Part shown: in pieces, positions 1 through 6,918 of the stretch
How positions within the stretch are numbered: the stretch's first letter is position 1
Layout of the letters: each line of letters begins with the position of its first letter
From: Anaerolineales bacterium UBA1136
GTDB lineage: Bacteria > Chloroflexota > Anaerolineae > Anaerolineales > UBA11657
NCBI GenBank assembly: GCA_002311455.1
Contig: DCAJ01000026.1
Coordinates: 1-10,340 of the forward strand
DNA: 10,340 bases
Direction of reading: 5' to 3'
Program-made: the position numbers and the translations under genes
The notes under the pieces: model-generated
Seen by the model: the letters and a program-made list of their open reading frames with translations, nothing else
Told to the model about the DNA's origin: nothing
The model's database searches: none

Positions 1-456
1 AATCCTTATGATCTTACCTTTGATGCTGAGGGTCGTCTATTTGTCACTGATAATGGGCCTGATTATGGAGGACCTGAGCTACTCTACTATGTAGAGCAAG
101 GGGATCAGTTGCGGTTCCCGTACTATAGTGATTGTGACTACTGCCCTAGTGCGCCTCCCGAAGTTAAGATCACTGATCCAATTGCCATCTTCGTTCCCCA
201 CGGGGCAATTACAGGGATCACAACTTATACCCACAACATATTTCCTGATGAGTATTACAATAGCCTCTTTGTTGTATTATGGTCTGCTTTTCCCGGTGCG
301 CAAAAAATTGTCCATGTGCAAACATTCCCTACTCAGACCAGCGACTTCATGCTAGGGCTTGCCGCCCCTATTGATGTGGCCCAGACTCCATCAGGAGGAT
401 TGGTTGTGGCTGACTGGGCTACCGGACACATTTTTGAGATAAGTTTTGGGAAATAA
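1..456 (+). CDS. PQQ-dependent sugar dehydrogenase-like beta-propeller protein, C-terminal part (5' truncated by window edge)
   Basis: The reading frame is open from the first base and ends at TAA 454-456, leaving 151 residues of the C-terminal part; the true start lies left of the window. The visible protein begins 'NPYDLTFDAEGRLFVTDNG' and ends with 'PIDVAQTPSGGLVVADWATG', both typical blade repeats of the soluble glucose/sorbosone dehydrogenase (GSDH) beta-propeller family. Members of this family usually oxidise sugars or other polyols with PQQ and are usually exported. The signal peptide and most cofactor contacts would lie in the missing part, so the substrate and even catalytic competence cannot be judged. 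A TTG at 109 is an internal Leu codon, not a start, because the family similarity continues upstream of it. The gene converges on rdgB with 172 bp between them, and I see no convincing intrinsic terminator there. The family call is fairly sure; the precise function is not. Confidence 0.8.
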   Translation, partial: NPYDLTFDAEGRLFVTDNGPDYGGPELLYYVEQGDQLRFPYYSDCDYCPSAPPEVKITDPIAIFVPHGAITGITTYTHNIFPDEYYNSLFVVLWSAFPGAQKIVHVQTFPTQTSDFMLGLAAPIDVAQTPSGGLVVADWATGHIFEISFGK

Positions 457-628
457 AGAAAACTAATCTGGACATAGAGGATGTTGCTGTTGGATAGGCA
501 CGTTCACCGGCCAACTGTATTAGCTGCTGATAATAATATAGAAACTCATTTAAAAATTGGCTGACCACGATTTGGTACCGGTACATGTTCGGATCACCAT
601 CGCAAAGAATGGCTGCGTTGCACTAGAA

Positions 629-1252
629 TCATTTGGTCTCGGTATATTGTTTATCTGAAATAAGATTGGCAATCTGACTCTTCATTCTAAATGTCGCTTT
701 ACCTCTATGGCCCAATCGGTCTTTAGTGTCCGTATTCATTTCAGCCATCGTGCAACTCTGATGCGGGACACAAAAAATTGGGTCGTATCCAAAGCCACCT
801 GTACCGCGGTCACTTATCGTTATTAGACCCTGACAAATTCCGCTAGCAATTTTGAGGTCGGCACTATCTGGGCTAGCTAATACTAGTGTGCATCTGAACT
901 GTGCTTGTCTCTTGCTCCAAGATACGCCATGCAATTCATTCAACATTAGTTCGCGCCGTTGCTTGCTGCTCATATTAGGTCCACCATATCTGGAGCTATG
1001 TACTCCTGGACGTCCGTTTAGAGCGTCTACGGTGAGACCAGAATCGTCCGCTAGAGTATACATTCCCGTAAGTCGAGCATATTCCTGAGCTTTGAGAGTG
1101 GCATTCTCATGAATAGTTGTTCCAGTCTCTTCTACAATCGTGTCGATTTGTAGGTCTTTAAGGGCAATCCATATTATTGGTAAACCTGACATCAATCGCG
1201 AAAGTTCAACTGATTTGTGATTATTGTGCGTGGCCATTACTATTTCTAACAT
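629..1252 (-). CDS. rdgB: RdgB/HAM1 non-canonical purine NTP pyrophosphatase (XTP/dITP diphosphatase)
   Basis: This enzyme hydrolyses dITP, XTP and ITP to the monophosphate plus pyrophosphate in the cytoplasm, keeping deaminated purines out of DNA and RNA. The 207-residue product has the family's motifs in order: the N-terminal phosphate-binding 'ATHNNHK' (7-13), 'EETGTT..ENA.LKA' (41-55), the catalytic 'ADDSGL.VDAL.G.PGV' (68-84), 'GTGGFGYDPIF' (150-160) and 'MAE' (169-171) followed by 'K....GHR' (177-183). The last motif usually reads SHR; here Ser is replaced by Gly, while the His-Arg pair that contacts the base is kept. The ATG at 1252 is preferred over the ATG at 1237 because it gives the usual short strand before the ATxNxxK motif. 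Neither start has a clear Shine-Dalgarno. A possible -10 (TATACT on the minus strand, at 1277-1282) lies upstream, but its -35 is poor. The gene is transcribed divergently from the DUF177-rpoD unit. Confidence 0.93.
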   Translation of the reverse strand: MLEIVMATHNNHKSVELSRLMSGLPIIWIALKDLQIDTIVEETGTTIHENATLKAQEYARLTGMYTLADDSGLTVDALNGRPGVHSSRYGGPNMSSKQRRELMLNELHGVSWSKRQAQFRCTLVLASPDSADLKIASGICQGLITISDRGTGGFGYDPIFCVPHQSCTMAEMNTDTKDRLGHRGKATFRMKSQIANLISDKQYTETK

Positions 1253-1338
1253 TATCTATCTAAACACAAGATATCCAGTATAGGGGGCTTGTCACTAGTT
1301 ATTACGCCCATATATACCGGTAAAAATTGATATAGGTA

Positions 1339-1367
1339 TTGACTTGGATAATTGGCCATGTTATACT
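1339..1367 (+). promoter_or_regulatory. Near-consensus sigma70-type promoter for the DUF177-rpoD operon
   Basis: TTGACT at 1339-1344 and TATACT at 1362-1367 are separated by exactly 17 bp; each box matches the housekeeping consensus in five of six positions. The predicted transcription start is about 1374, giving a leader of roughly 80 nt before the preferred ATG at 1456. The promoter points at the unit that contains the primary sigma factor gene, so RpoD probably drives its own synthesis. The assignment is from sequence only. Confidence 0.7.
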
Positions 1368-1455
1368 TGAAATTATCCTCGGGCTTAGAAATGTAGCAGT
1401 ATCATTAGAATTGCAGAATAATTGCGGGTAAGTTTTGATAAGTAATTGCTCAGAC

Positions 1456-1929
1456 ATGTTAAGGATTAATGTTGGCCATATCCTTAGTAAATGTTTTGGG
1501 TTTGTTCGCGAAGTACAGATTAAGGGCAAGAGATTTTCTGTTTCTTCGGATTTGTTCTTAGATGCTTTGTGTGGGAACATAAGTTTGACTAGGACTCCTT
1601 CGGGAATCTTGGTGGCAGGTGATATTGAAGCAACTAGTTCTACAGAATGTGGCCGCTGTCTTGCTAGTTGTTTGAGCACAACACTTACTGGTGTATCAGA
1701 ATTGTACACTTTGGCTCACAGTGAGCAGTCTGAATTTACTATTGATGAGAATTGTGTATTGAACTTGGGCCCATTGTTTAGAGAATTGTTATTAGTCGCA
1801 GAACCAATACTAGCACTATGTTGTTCAGATTGTAAAGGGTTATGTGCAGATTGTGGGGCTAATTTGAACAAAGACGAGTGTGAGTGTCGCAAAGAAAGTA
1901 TTAACAAAAATTTATCGGTAGTATTTTAA
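1456..1929 (+). CDS. DUF177 (YceD-like) protein with C-terminal cysteine clusters
   Basis: This is a 157-residue protein of the DUF177/YceD family, whose biochemical role is not firmly established; relatives are often encoded next to the ribosomal protein L32 gene (rpmF) and have been linked to 23S rRNA metabolism. The visible hallmarks are the central 'ECGRC' and a C-terminal 'C..DCKGLC.DCG.NLN...C.C' segment whose Cys pairs look able to bind a metal such as zinc. I chose the ATG at 1456 because the family normally opens with a short strand and 'NV..LL' just after the initiator. An in-frame TTG at 1435 would add seven residues ('MISNCSD') with no family resemblance. Neither start has a good Shine-Dalgarno. 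The expected rpmF partner does not follow; the sigma factor gene begins 24 nt downstream instead, so the two are probably co-transcribed from the promoter at 1339-1367. The family call is secure, the start less so. Confidence 0.85.
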   Translation: MLRINVGHILSKCFGFVREVQIKGKRFSVSSDLFLDALCGNISLTRTPSGILVAGDIEATSSTECGRCLASCLSTTLTGVSELYTLAHSEQSEFTIDENCVLNLGPLFRELLLVAEPILALCCSDCKGLCADCGANLNKDECECRKESINKNLSVVF

Positions 1930-1953
1930 CTAGTGTATTGAAAAGGAATTCAC

Positions 1954-3141
1954 ATGATTGAAACAGTGATTGAGGAATCTGCAGATATTTTAACAGAGCT
2001 TGTAGAACGGGCTAGTGAGTTTGGCTATCTTACTACTGACGACATTGTGCAGCTGTTCCCGCAAGCTGAGGAGTCACCTACCCTATTAGAGGAGCTATTT
2101 ACGTTTTTGCATGAGGCTGGAGTTGATATTCAGATTAATGATGGGCAGGAAGATGTAGACTCAAGCGAGCATGATGATGGCAAGGATCATTTGTTTAAGT
2201 CTGGCCATGCTATGTTTGACCTATCACATATATCGGTAGATGATAGTGTTGGTCTATATCTAAAAGAAATGGCTAGTGTTCCTTTGCTGACGACTGATGA
2301 AGAAGTTGATTTGGCTAAACGTTATGAACGTGGCAAAAAGGCTTCTCATAGTATCATTACTGATGACAAGCTATCTGTTGACGATAGAGAAGAGCTACAG
2401 TACTCAGTTGAGGATGGACATTTAGCACGTGCTCATATTATTAAGGCCAATACTCGTTTGGTGGTATCAGTAGCAAAGAAATATGTTGGCCAAGGTGTGC
2501 CATTCCTTGATCTCATTCAGGAGGGTAATCTAGGTTTGATGAAGGCAGTCGAGAAATTTGATTACCGACGAGGTTTTCGTTTCAGTACGTATGCAACCTG
2601 GTGGATACGACAGACTATTACACGTGCTGTAGCAGATCAAAGCCGCACCATTCGTGTTCCAGTCCACATGAATGATCGTATTCGTACGTTATATAAAACT
2701 GCTTATAATCTGGAACAGAAAAATGGTTGTCAACCAAGTCCTGAGGAACTCGCCGTACATTTAGATCTTGATCCAGAGTATGTACGATGGATGTTCAAGG
2801 TGTCGTGGCAACCAATGTCTTTGGAACAACCAGCAGGAGAGAATGGTGAAACCGAGCTAGGACAGTTTATTGAAGATGACCGTTTGCCGGCTCCAGGGGA
2901 ATCTGCTCAAGAAAACCTGCTACAGGAAAAAGTTGAGGAAGTACTATCTACCTTGTCTCCAAGGGAGGCTTGTATCTTACGCATGCGTTTTGGGTTGCCA
3001 AATGGAGATGCACATACCCTTGAGCAGGTTGGCCGTAAGTTCGGTCTTACTCGTGAGCGTATACGGCAAATTGAAGGGAAAGCACTGCGTCGCCTACGTC
3101 ACCCTAGACGGGCTAGGATGTTAAAAGAGTACTCAGCTTGA
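1954..3141 (+). CDS. rpoD: Primary RNA polymerase sigma factor (RpoD/SigA, sigma70 group 1)
   Basis: The 395-residue product directs RNA polymerase to housekeeping promoters. Residues 1-60 resemble sigma region 1.1, followed by an acidic linker (about 63-78). Region 1.2 starts near 'DDSVGLYLKEM' (96-106). The region 2 core covers about 155-238 and includes 'DLIQEGNLGLMKAVEKFD' (186-203) and the -10-recognising 'YATWWIRQTITRA' (213-225). Region 3 runs about 235-300. Region 4, with the -35-binding helix-turn-helix 'TLEQVGRKFGLTRERIRQIE' (355-374), ends in an Arg-rich tail. There is no large non-conserved insert between regions 1.2 and 2.1, so it is compact, as in many Gram-positive and Chloroflexota primary sigmas. 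One small departure is 'ANTRLVVSVAKKY' where Leu is usual at the third position. The start is well supported: AAGGAA at 1943-1948 lies 5 nt before the ATG. The 24-nt gap to the DUF177 gene suggests an operon. The presence of region 1.1 argues for the primary sigma over an alternative group 2 factor. Confidence 0.95.
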   Translation: MIETVIEESADILTELVERASEFGYLTTDDIVQLFPQAEESPTLLEELFTFLHEAGVDIQINDGQEDVDSSEHDDGKDHLFKSGHAMFDLSHISVDDSVGLYLKEMASVPLLTTDEEVDLAKRYERGKKASHSIITDDKLSVDDREELQYSVEDGHLARAHIIKANTRLVVSVAKKYVGQGVPFLDLIQEGNLGLMKAVEKFDYRRGFRFSTYATWWIRQTITRAVADQSRTIRVPVHMNDRIRTLYKTAYNLEQKNGCQPSPEELAVHLDLDPEYVRWMFKVSWQPMSLEQPAGENGETELGQFIEDDRLPAPGESAQENLLQEKVEEVLSTLSPREACILRMRFGLPNGDAHTLEQVGRKFGLTRERIRQIEGKALRRLRHPRRARMLKEYSA

Positions 3142-3225
3142 AGGTAGTATGTGGTTTAAGTTTAGATCTATTTGTACTGCAGCCATGCCATGCGATCTAG
3201 ATGATAGCTACTATTTAGTGTGTTT

Positions 3226-3693
3226 ATGATGGTACTTAAAGAAGGGGATGCTGCGCCAGGGTTCTCGCTTCCTGCATCTAATGGTGAAATTGTATCGCTA
3301 AAAGATTTTTTTGGGAAGAAAGTTGTAATCTTTTTTTATCCTAAAGACAATACTCCAGGTTGCATAAAGGAAGTCTGTAGTTTCCGTGATGCGTACAATG
3401 AAATACAGGACGAAGGAGTTGTTTTGCTAGGTGTTAGTGGAGATAGTCTGAAATCCCATGATAATTTTATCTCTAAGCATAGCCTTCCTTTCTTGTTGCT
3501 ATCGGATGCCGATAAGTCAATGTCTTCATCTTATTATGCATGGGGAGAAAAGGAGCGAAACGGACGTAAGTATATGGGGATACATAGGATCACGTATATT
3601 GTTAATGAGTCAGGTGCTATCTTCAAAGTATGGCCGAAAGTTAAGCCTAATAATCATGGCGAAGAAGTATTGGCCGCTATCAAGTTTGTTTAG
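3226..3693 (+). CDS. bcp: Bcp/PrxQ-type thioredoxin-dependent peroxiredoxin
   Basis: This cytoplasmic thiol peroxidase reduces hydrogen peroxide and organic hydroperoxides using thioredoxin. From the chosen start the protein has 155 residues, the usual Bcp length. It carries 'GD.AP.FSLP' near the N-terminus, then the peroxidatic motif 'PKDNTPGC' (P..[x3]T..C, Cys46), and a second Cys five residues later (Cys51; C-x4-C), the resolving cysteine of the atypical two-Cys PrxQ group. The conserved Arg follows in 'GIHRITYIV'. The residue after the peroxidatic Cys is Ile instead of the common Thr. Start choice is uncertain: GTG 3220, ATG 3226 and ATG 3229 are all in frame and none has a clear Shine-Dalgarno. 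The later two put the family's opening 'LK.GD' nearest the initiator. The gene sits 84 nt after rpoD and 99 nt before metG, so it may have its own weak promoter (TACTAT at 3209-3214) or be read through from rpoD. Confidence 0.92.
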   Translation: MMVLKEGDAAPGFSLPASNGEIVSLKDFFGKKVVIFFYPKDNTPGCIKEVCSFRDAYNEIQDEGVVLLGVSGDSLKSHDNFISKHSLPFLLLSDADKSMSSSYYAWGEKERNGRKYMGIHRITYIVNESGAIFKVWPKVKPNNHGEEVLAAIKFV

Positions 3694-3777
3694 TCAAATG
3701 CTTAGTTCAGGTTAATACCGAACTTTGTCTAAGATTTCTGAAAACCTTCCACTAGCCTTAACTGTCGGATTTTTCTT

Positions 3778-3783
3778 TATAAT
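3778..3783 (+). promoter_or_regulatory. Perfect -10 box (TATAAT) immediately upstream of metG; possible leaderless promoter
   Basis: TATAAT at 3778-3783 is a perfect -10 hexamer. Initiation 6-8 nt downstream would place the transcript start at about 3789-3791, only 2-4 nt before the metG ATG at 3793, and the ATG has no Shine-Dalgarno upstream. The -35 region at 16-18 bp spacing is poor (GCCTTA at 17 bp), so the promoter assignment is moderate. Confidence 0.45.
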
Positions 3784-3792
3784 CTAGATATT

Positions 3793-5565
3793 ATGTCAAA
3801 AAGTATATTGGTAGCTGTTGCTTGGCCTTATGCTAACGCAGAGATTCATGTAGGAAATATTACCGGTGCATATTTGCCTGCAGATATTTTTGCTCGTTAT
3901 CATAGACTTTGCGGGAATCATGTCCTAATGGTGTCAGGTTCAGATGCGCATGGTACTCCGATTACTGTGCGGGCTGACGCTGAAGGGAAGACTGCCAATG
4001 AAGTCTATAAGAATTATCACAATGGTTTTTTGAATCTATTTATGCAGTTGGGTATTACTTATGATCTCTTCACTACCACCCATTCTGAGAATCACTTCAA
4101 AGTATCGCAGACTATCTTCAAGCGACTTTTAGAGAATGGATATCTTTATAAGGAGACCGAAAAACAGTGGTATTCTCCGGACGAAAATCGGTTTTTACCG
4201 GATCGTTATGTGGAGGGTACGTGCTATATATGTGGCTACGAAAGTGCGCGTGGGGATCAGTGTGATGGATGTGGAAGTATTCTTGATGGCAAGAAGCTAG
4301 TAGGTCCGCGTTCTAGGATAGGCAATGTGTTTTTGGAATTACGTGACACCGAACATTTTTTTCTAGACTTGGCTAAACTGGCTCCGCAAATTAGTGAATA
4401 TCTTGCGAAAGACAAGAGTCATTGGCGGTCTAATGTCATTAAGTCATCGCGCTATACAGTAGATGAGATTGGTTTGCACGGTCGTGCAATTACTCGAGAT
4501 TTAGATTGGGGCATCCCTGTGCCTTTAAGTGAATGGGATGACAAATGTCTTTATGTATGGTTTGAGGCAGTTATCGGATATTTATCTGCTTCGATTGAAT
4601 GGGCATCAAATGAAGGTCATCCTTCGTTGTGGCACAATTGGTGGTATAAGTCCGAAGCACTAAGTTATTATTTTATTGGTAAAGATAACATACCATTTCA
4701 TGCTGTTATTTGGCCAGCAGAACTAGCAGGTGTCGGGAGAATCTTCCCTCAAGACCCTGAGAGTTCTCTTAATATGCCATATGACGTTTCGGCAAATGAG
4801 TTTATGAATCTAGAAGGTCAGAAGATATCAGGGAGTCGTAACTGGGCGGTTTGGGGACTAGATGTGGTAGAACGTTATGGCCCTGATCCAGTGCGCTATT
4901 ATCTTACTATCAATATGCCAGAAACTAAGGATACAGATTGGTCCTGGGCTGAGTTTCAGCAGCGTAACAATGATCAATTGGTGGCAACTTGGGGAAATCT
5001 TGTCAATCGAGTATCTAGCTTTTCGTACAAAAATTTTGATAATAGGGTTCCTGAACCTGGAGATTTGAGTCCCCCGGATTACGAACTACTTGATGTAATA
5101 AAATCAGGTTTTGATGATGTAGGTGATTTGTTAGGGACAACAAAGATGCGAGCAGCTTTGCAAGAGGCCCTAAAATTGGCTGGTGAGGTAAACAAATATC
5201 TTGATAAGCAAGAGCCTTGGTTTGCCATAAAGTCGGATCCAGATAAGGCATCCAGGTCGATATATACTGCACTAAAAGCTATTGATTCGCTTAAAATTAT
5301 TTTTTCTCCGTTTTTACCATTCAGTTCAGAAAAACTACATAAGTACTTAGGATATGAAGGAACACTGTTTGGCAAGCAATCTACAAGAATTGTTGGAAAA
5401 GAGTCATGGTCTCATACTGTGCTTGAATATTCTAATAAAACTGCTGTAGGAGCGTGGGAACCTAGCGAATTGCCTCAAGGACAGCTGCTTCGCAAACCTT
5501 TTCCTCTTTTTCATAAACTAGATAAAGACATTGTATCCGAGGAGATGGAGCGTCTGGGTGATTAG
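3793..5565 (+). CDS. metG: Methionyl-tRNA synthetase
   Basis: This class I aminoacyl-tRNA synthetase charges tRNA-Met, initiator included, with methionine in the cytoplasm. The 590-residue protein shows 'WPYANAEIHVGN' (11-22), with HVGN standing for the HIGH signature, then 'GSDAHGTPI' (49-57). A four-cysteine zinc knuckle (Cys144, 147, 157, 160) lies in the connective peptide. 'SKSHWRSNV' and 'RAITRDLDWGIPVP' (231-244) are typical of MetRS, as is 'YVWFEAVIGY' (254-263). The KMSKS loop reads 'KISGS' (344-348) within 'LEGQKISGSRNWAVW': the first Lys is kept but the second is Gly. K-x-S-x-S variants are known in MetRS. The anticodon-binding helical domain follows (about 385-520). It lacks the C-terminal tRNA-binding (Trbp111-like) domain of longer MetRS forms. 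The ATG at 3793 fits the family N-terminus, though no Shine-Dalgarno precedes it. The stop lies 5 nt before the next gene, so the two are likely co-transcribed. Confidence 0.96.
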   Translation: MSKSILVAVAWPYANAEIHVGNITGAYLPADIFARYHRLCGNHVLMVSGSDAHGTPITVRADAEGKTANEVYKNYHNGFLNLFMQLGITYDLFTTTHSENHFKVSQTIFKRLLENGYLYKETEKQWYSPDENRFLPDRYVEGTCYICGYESARGDQCDGCGSILDGKKLVGPRSRIGNVFLELRDTEHFFLDLAKLAPQISEYLAKDKSHWRSNVIKSSRYTVDEIGLHGRAITRDLDWGIPVPLSEWDDKCLYVWFEAVIGYLSASIEWASNEGHPSLWHNWWYKSEALSYYFIGKDNIPFHAVIWPAELAGVGRIFPQDPESSLNMPYDVSANEFMNLEGQKISGSRNWAVWGLDVVERYGPDPVRYYLTINMPETKDTDWSWAEFQQRNNDQLVATWGNLVNRVSSFSYKNFDNRVPEPGDLSPPDYELLDVIKSGFDDVGDLLGTTKMRAALQEALKLAGEVNKYLDKQEPWFAIKSDPDKASRSIYTALKAIDSLKIIFSPFLPFSSEKLHKYLGYEGTLFGKQSTRIVGKESWSHTVLEYSNKTAVGAWEPSELPQGQLLRKPFPLFHKLDKDIVSEEMERLGD

Positions 5566-5570
5566 ATAAA

Positions 5571-6869
5571 ATGAACAAATCATCTAGCACTAATGTTATT
5601 GGTGTTGGTCTGATTCTGTCTGTGTATTTGACGATAGGTTCACTGTATGCCATCAATACTCCTGAATGGCAAGCTCCAGATGAGCCCGCTCACTACAATT
5701 ACGTAAAACATATTGCTAAGACCGGCAAATTGCCTGTGCTTAAGATTGGTGATTATGACCAAGGATATATTAGCAAGTTAACTAAACGTGGTTTTCCATC
5801 GGATATGACTATTGATTTGCTTCGTTACGAAGCGCATCAACCACCTTTATATTATCTACTTGCTACACCAGTGTTTGTTGTGTTTGATGGTTCATTGTTG
5901 GCATTGCGCTTGTTTTCATTGGTGCTAGGAGGATGTGTAATAGTGTTGTCAGGAATGGCAACTAATGTTATTTTTCCCGGCAATTTGCCGGTAACATTAT
6001 CAGTTTCTGGATTTGTTGCTTTTCTACCTCAGCATGTAGCAGTGATGTCCTCTGTGAATAATGATAGTATGGCTGAAGTATGGATGATTTTAGGCTTGTG
6101 GTTAATTATGCGTCGTACGACACCATGGGTAATTGGACTAGTAGTGGGCCTTGCGTTTCTAACAAAGGTCACAGTATACGTGCTAGCCGTTGTGTCTACT
6201 GTGGCAGCTGTACATCGAGTACAAAGGGGAGAGATGAGACTGTCTTCTTTATTGCAATTATTTGTTCCTGCTATTTTTATGGGTACAGCATGGTGGTTAC
6301 GTAACGTACTAGTCTATGGATGGCCAGATTTGCTAGGATTGATAAATCACTCCGAAGTTGTAGTGGGGCAGCCTCGCACTTTGGAGTGGTTAGATAAGTT
6401 TGGTGTACTTGAGTTCAGTTGGCGCTTTATGACAACTACCTTTAATAGTTTCTGGGGTCAGTTTGGATGGATGGCTGTTCCTATGGGGTCAGTGGTGTTT
6501 CGTTTGCTAACTGTCCTATCGCTTATGATGGTCATTGGCAATTACCTATTATTTAGATTTCGGTTTTTGAATTCAAGTGTTGATATCCGGAATATTGTGG
6601 TAGTTGTATTCACATTGGCAACCGTGATTTTGCAATACATTTGGTACAACATGGAGTTTGTACAGCATCAAGGGCGTTATCTGTTCCCGGCTCTAGTTCC
6701 ATTGGCTCTATTTTATGTGGTTGGAATATTTGGCTGGGCCCAGTATTTTGAGAATTGTTGGCCAAAACATAAGCATATTTGGCATTGGCTACCAGTTGTA
6801 CTTATACCTACCATGGTGATTTTATCTGTACATGCTCTTTACTATACAATAATCCCTGCATTTGCTTAG
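5571..6869 (+). CDS. DUF2142 family multi-pass membrane protein (GT-C glycosyltransferase-like)
   Basis: The product has 432 residues and about ten or eleven predicted membrane segments (for example near 9-28, 92-106, 108-135, 139-160, 167-181, 185-214, 225-243, 306-330, 340-358, 370-390 and 404-428). After the first helix comes the acidic loop motif 'APDEPAHYNY' (35-44), then 'YEAHQPPLYYLLATP' (86-100), 'SVNNDSMAE' (161-169), 'WWLRNVLVYGWPD' (241-253), 'SFWGQFGWM' (293-301) and 'QGRYLFPAL' (367-375). These match the DUF2142 family, which resembles GT-C enzymes that transfer sugars from polyprenyl-phosphate donors on the outer side of the membrane; the acidic loop residues would be the catalytic or metal-binding candidates. 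Donor, acceptor and actual activity are unknown. The ATG lies 5 nt after the metG stop with no close Shine-Dalgarno, suggesting translational coupling by reinitiation. A functional link to MetRS is not evident. Confidence 0.82.
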   Translation: MNKSSSTNVIGVGLILSVYLTIGSLYAINTPEWQAPDEPAHYNYVKHIAKTGKLPVLKIGDYDQGYISKLTKRGFPSDMTIDLLRYEAHQPPLYYLLATPVFVVFDGSLLALRLFSLVLGGCVIVLSGMATNVIFPGNLPVTLSVSGFVAFLPQHVAVMSSVNNDSMAEVWMILGLWLIMRRTTPWVIGLVVGLAFLTKVTVYVLAVVSTVAAVHRVQRGEMRLSSLLQLFVPAIFMGTAWWLRNVLVYGWPDLLGLINHSEVVVGQPRTLEWLDKFGVLEFSWRFMTTTFNSFWGQFGWMAVPMGSVVFRLLTVLSLMMVIGNYLLFRFRFLNSSVDIRNIVVVVFTLATVILQYIWYNMEFVQHQGRYLFPALVPLALFYVVGIFGWAQYFENCWPKHKHIWHWLPVVLIPTMVILSVHALYYTIIPAFA

Positions 6870-6883
6870 GCAACACACAACCT

Positions 6884-6912
6884 TTGACAGTCTGTATTCT
6901 ATGTGATACACT
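6884..6912 (+). promoter_or_regulatory. Strong sigma70-type promoter upstream of the rnj leader
   Basis: TTGACA at 6884-6889 is a perfect -35 box. After a 17-bp spacer comes TACACT at 6907-6912, preceded by TG one base upstream (TG at 6904-6905), which is an extended -10. The predicted start is about 6918-6920. It begins 15 bp after the DUF2142 stop codon and points at the RNase J gene. Confidence 0.65.
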
Positions 6913-6918
6913 TCGCGC

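Noticed and set aside
419..586. A 55-codon open frame on the minus strand (ATG at 586, stop at 419-421) in the gap between the sugar dehydrogenase and rdgB, in the same frame as rdgB after two stop codons.
   Set aside because: No recognisable family, no Shine-Dalgarno, and it overlaps the sugar dehydrogenase 3' end antisense. An open stretch of this length can occur by chance, and it does not read as a continuation of RdgB, whose length is already normal.
457..628. Intergenic gap between two convergent genes searched for a terminator, tRNA or small RNA.
   Set aside because: Apart from the GTACCGGTAC palindrome there is no hairpin followed by a T-run on either strand and no tRNA-like GTTCRA arm.
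1435..1455. TTG at 1435 as the start of the DUF177 protein.
   Set aside because: It would add seven residues without family similarity, and the upstream sequence is not a better ribosome binding site than that of ATG 1456. It is not fully excluded.
1302..1709. Long minus-strand open frame opposite the DUF177 gene.
   Set aside because: It lies antisense to a recognised gene over most of its length and shows no domain or motif; it is a shadow frame.
3158..3202. Inverted TAGATC...GATCTA pair between rpoD and bcp as a terminator.
   Set aside because: Only six A-T-rich pairs around a loop of about 25 nt and no T-run; too weak to call.
5079..5375. Minus-strand open frames within metG.
   Set aside because: Antisense to the well-conserved anticodon-binding domain of MetRS, with no motif of their own.
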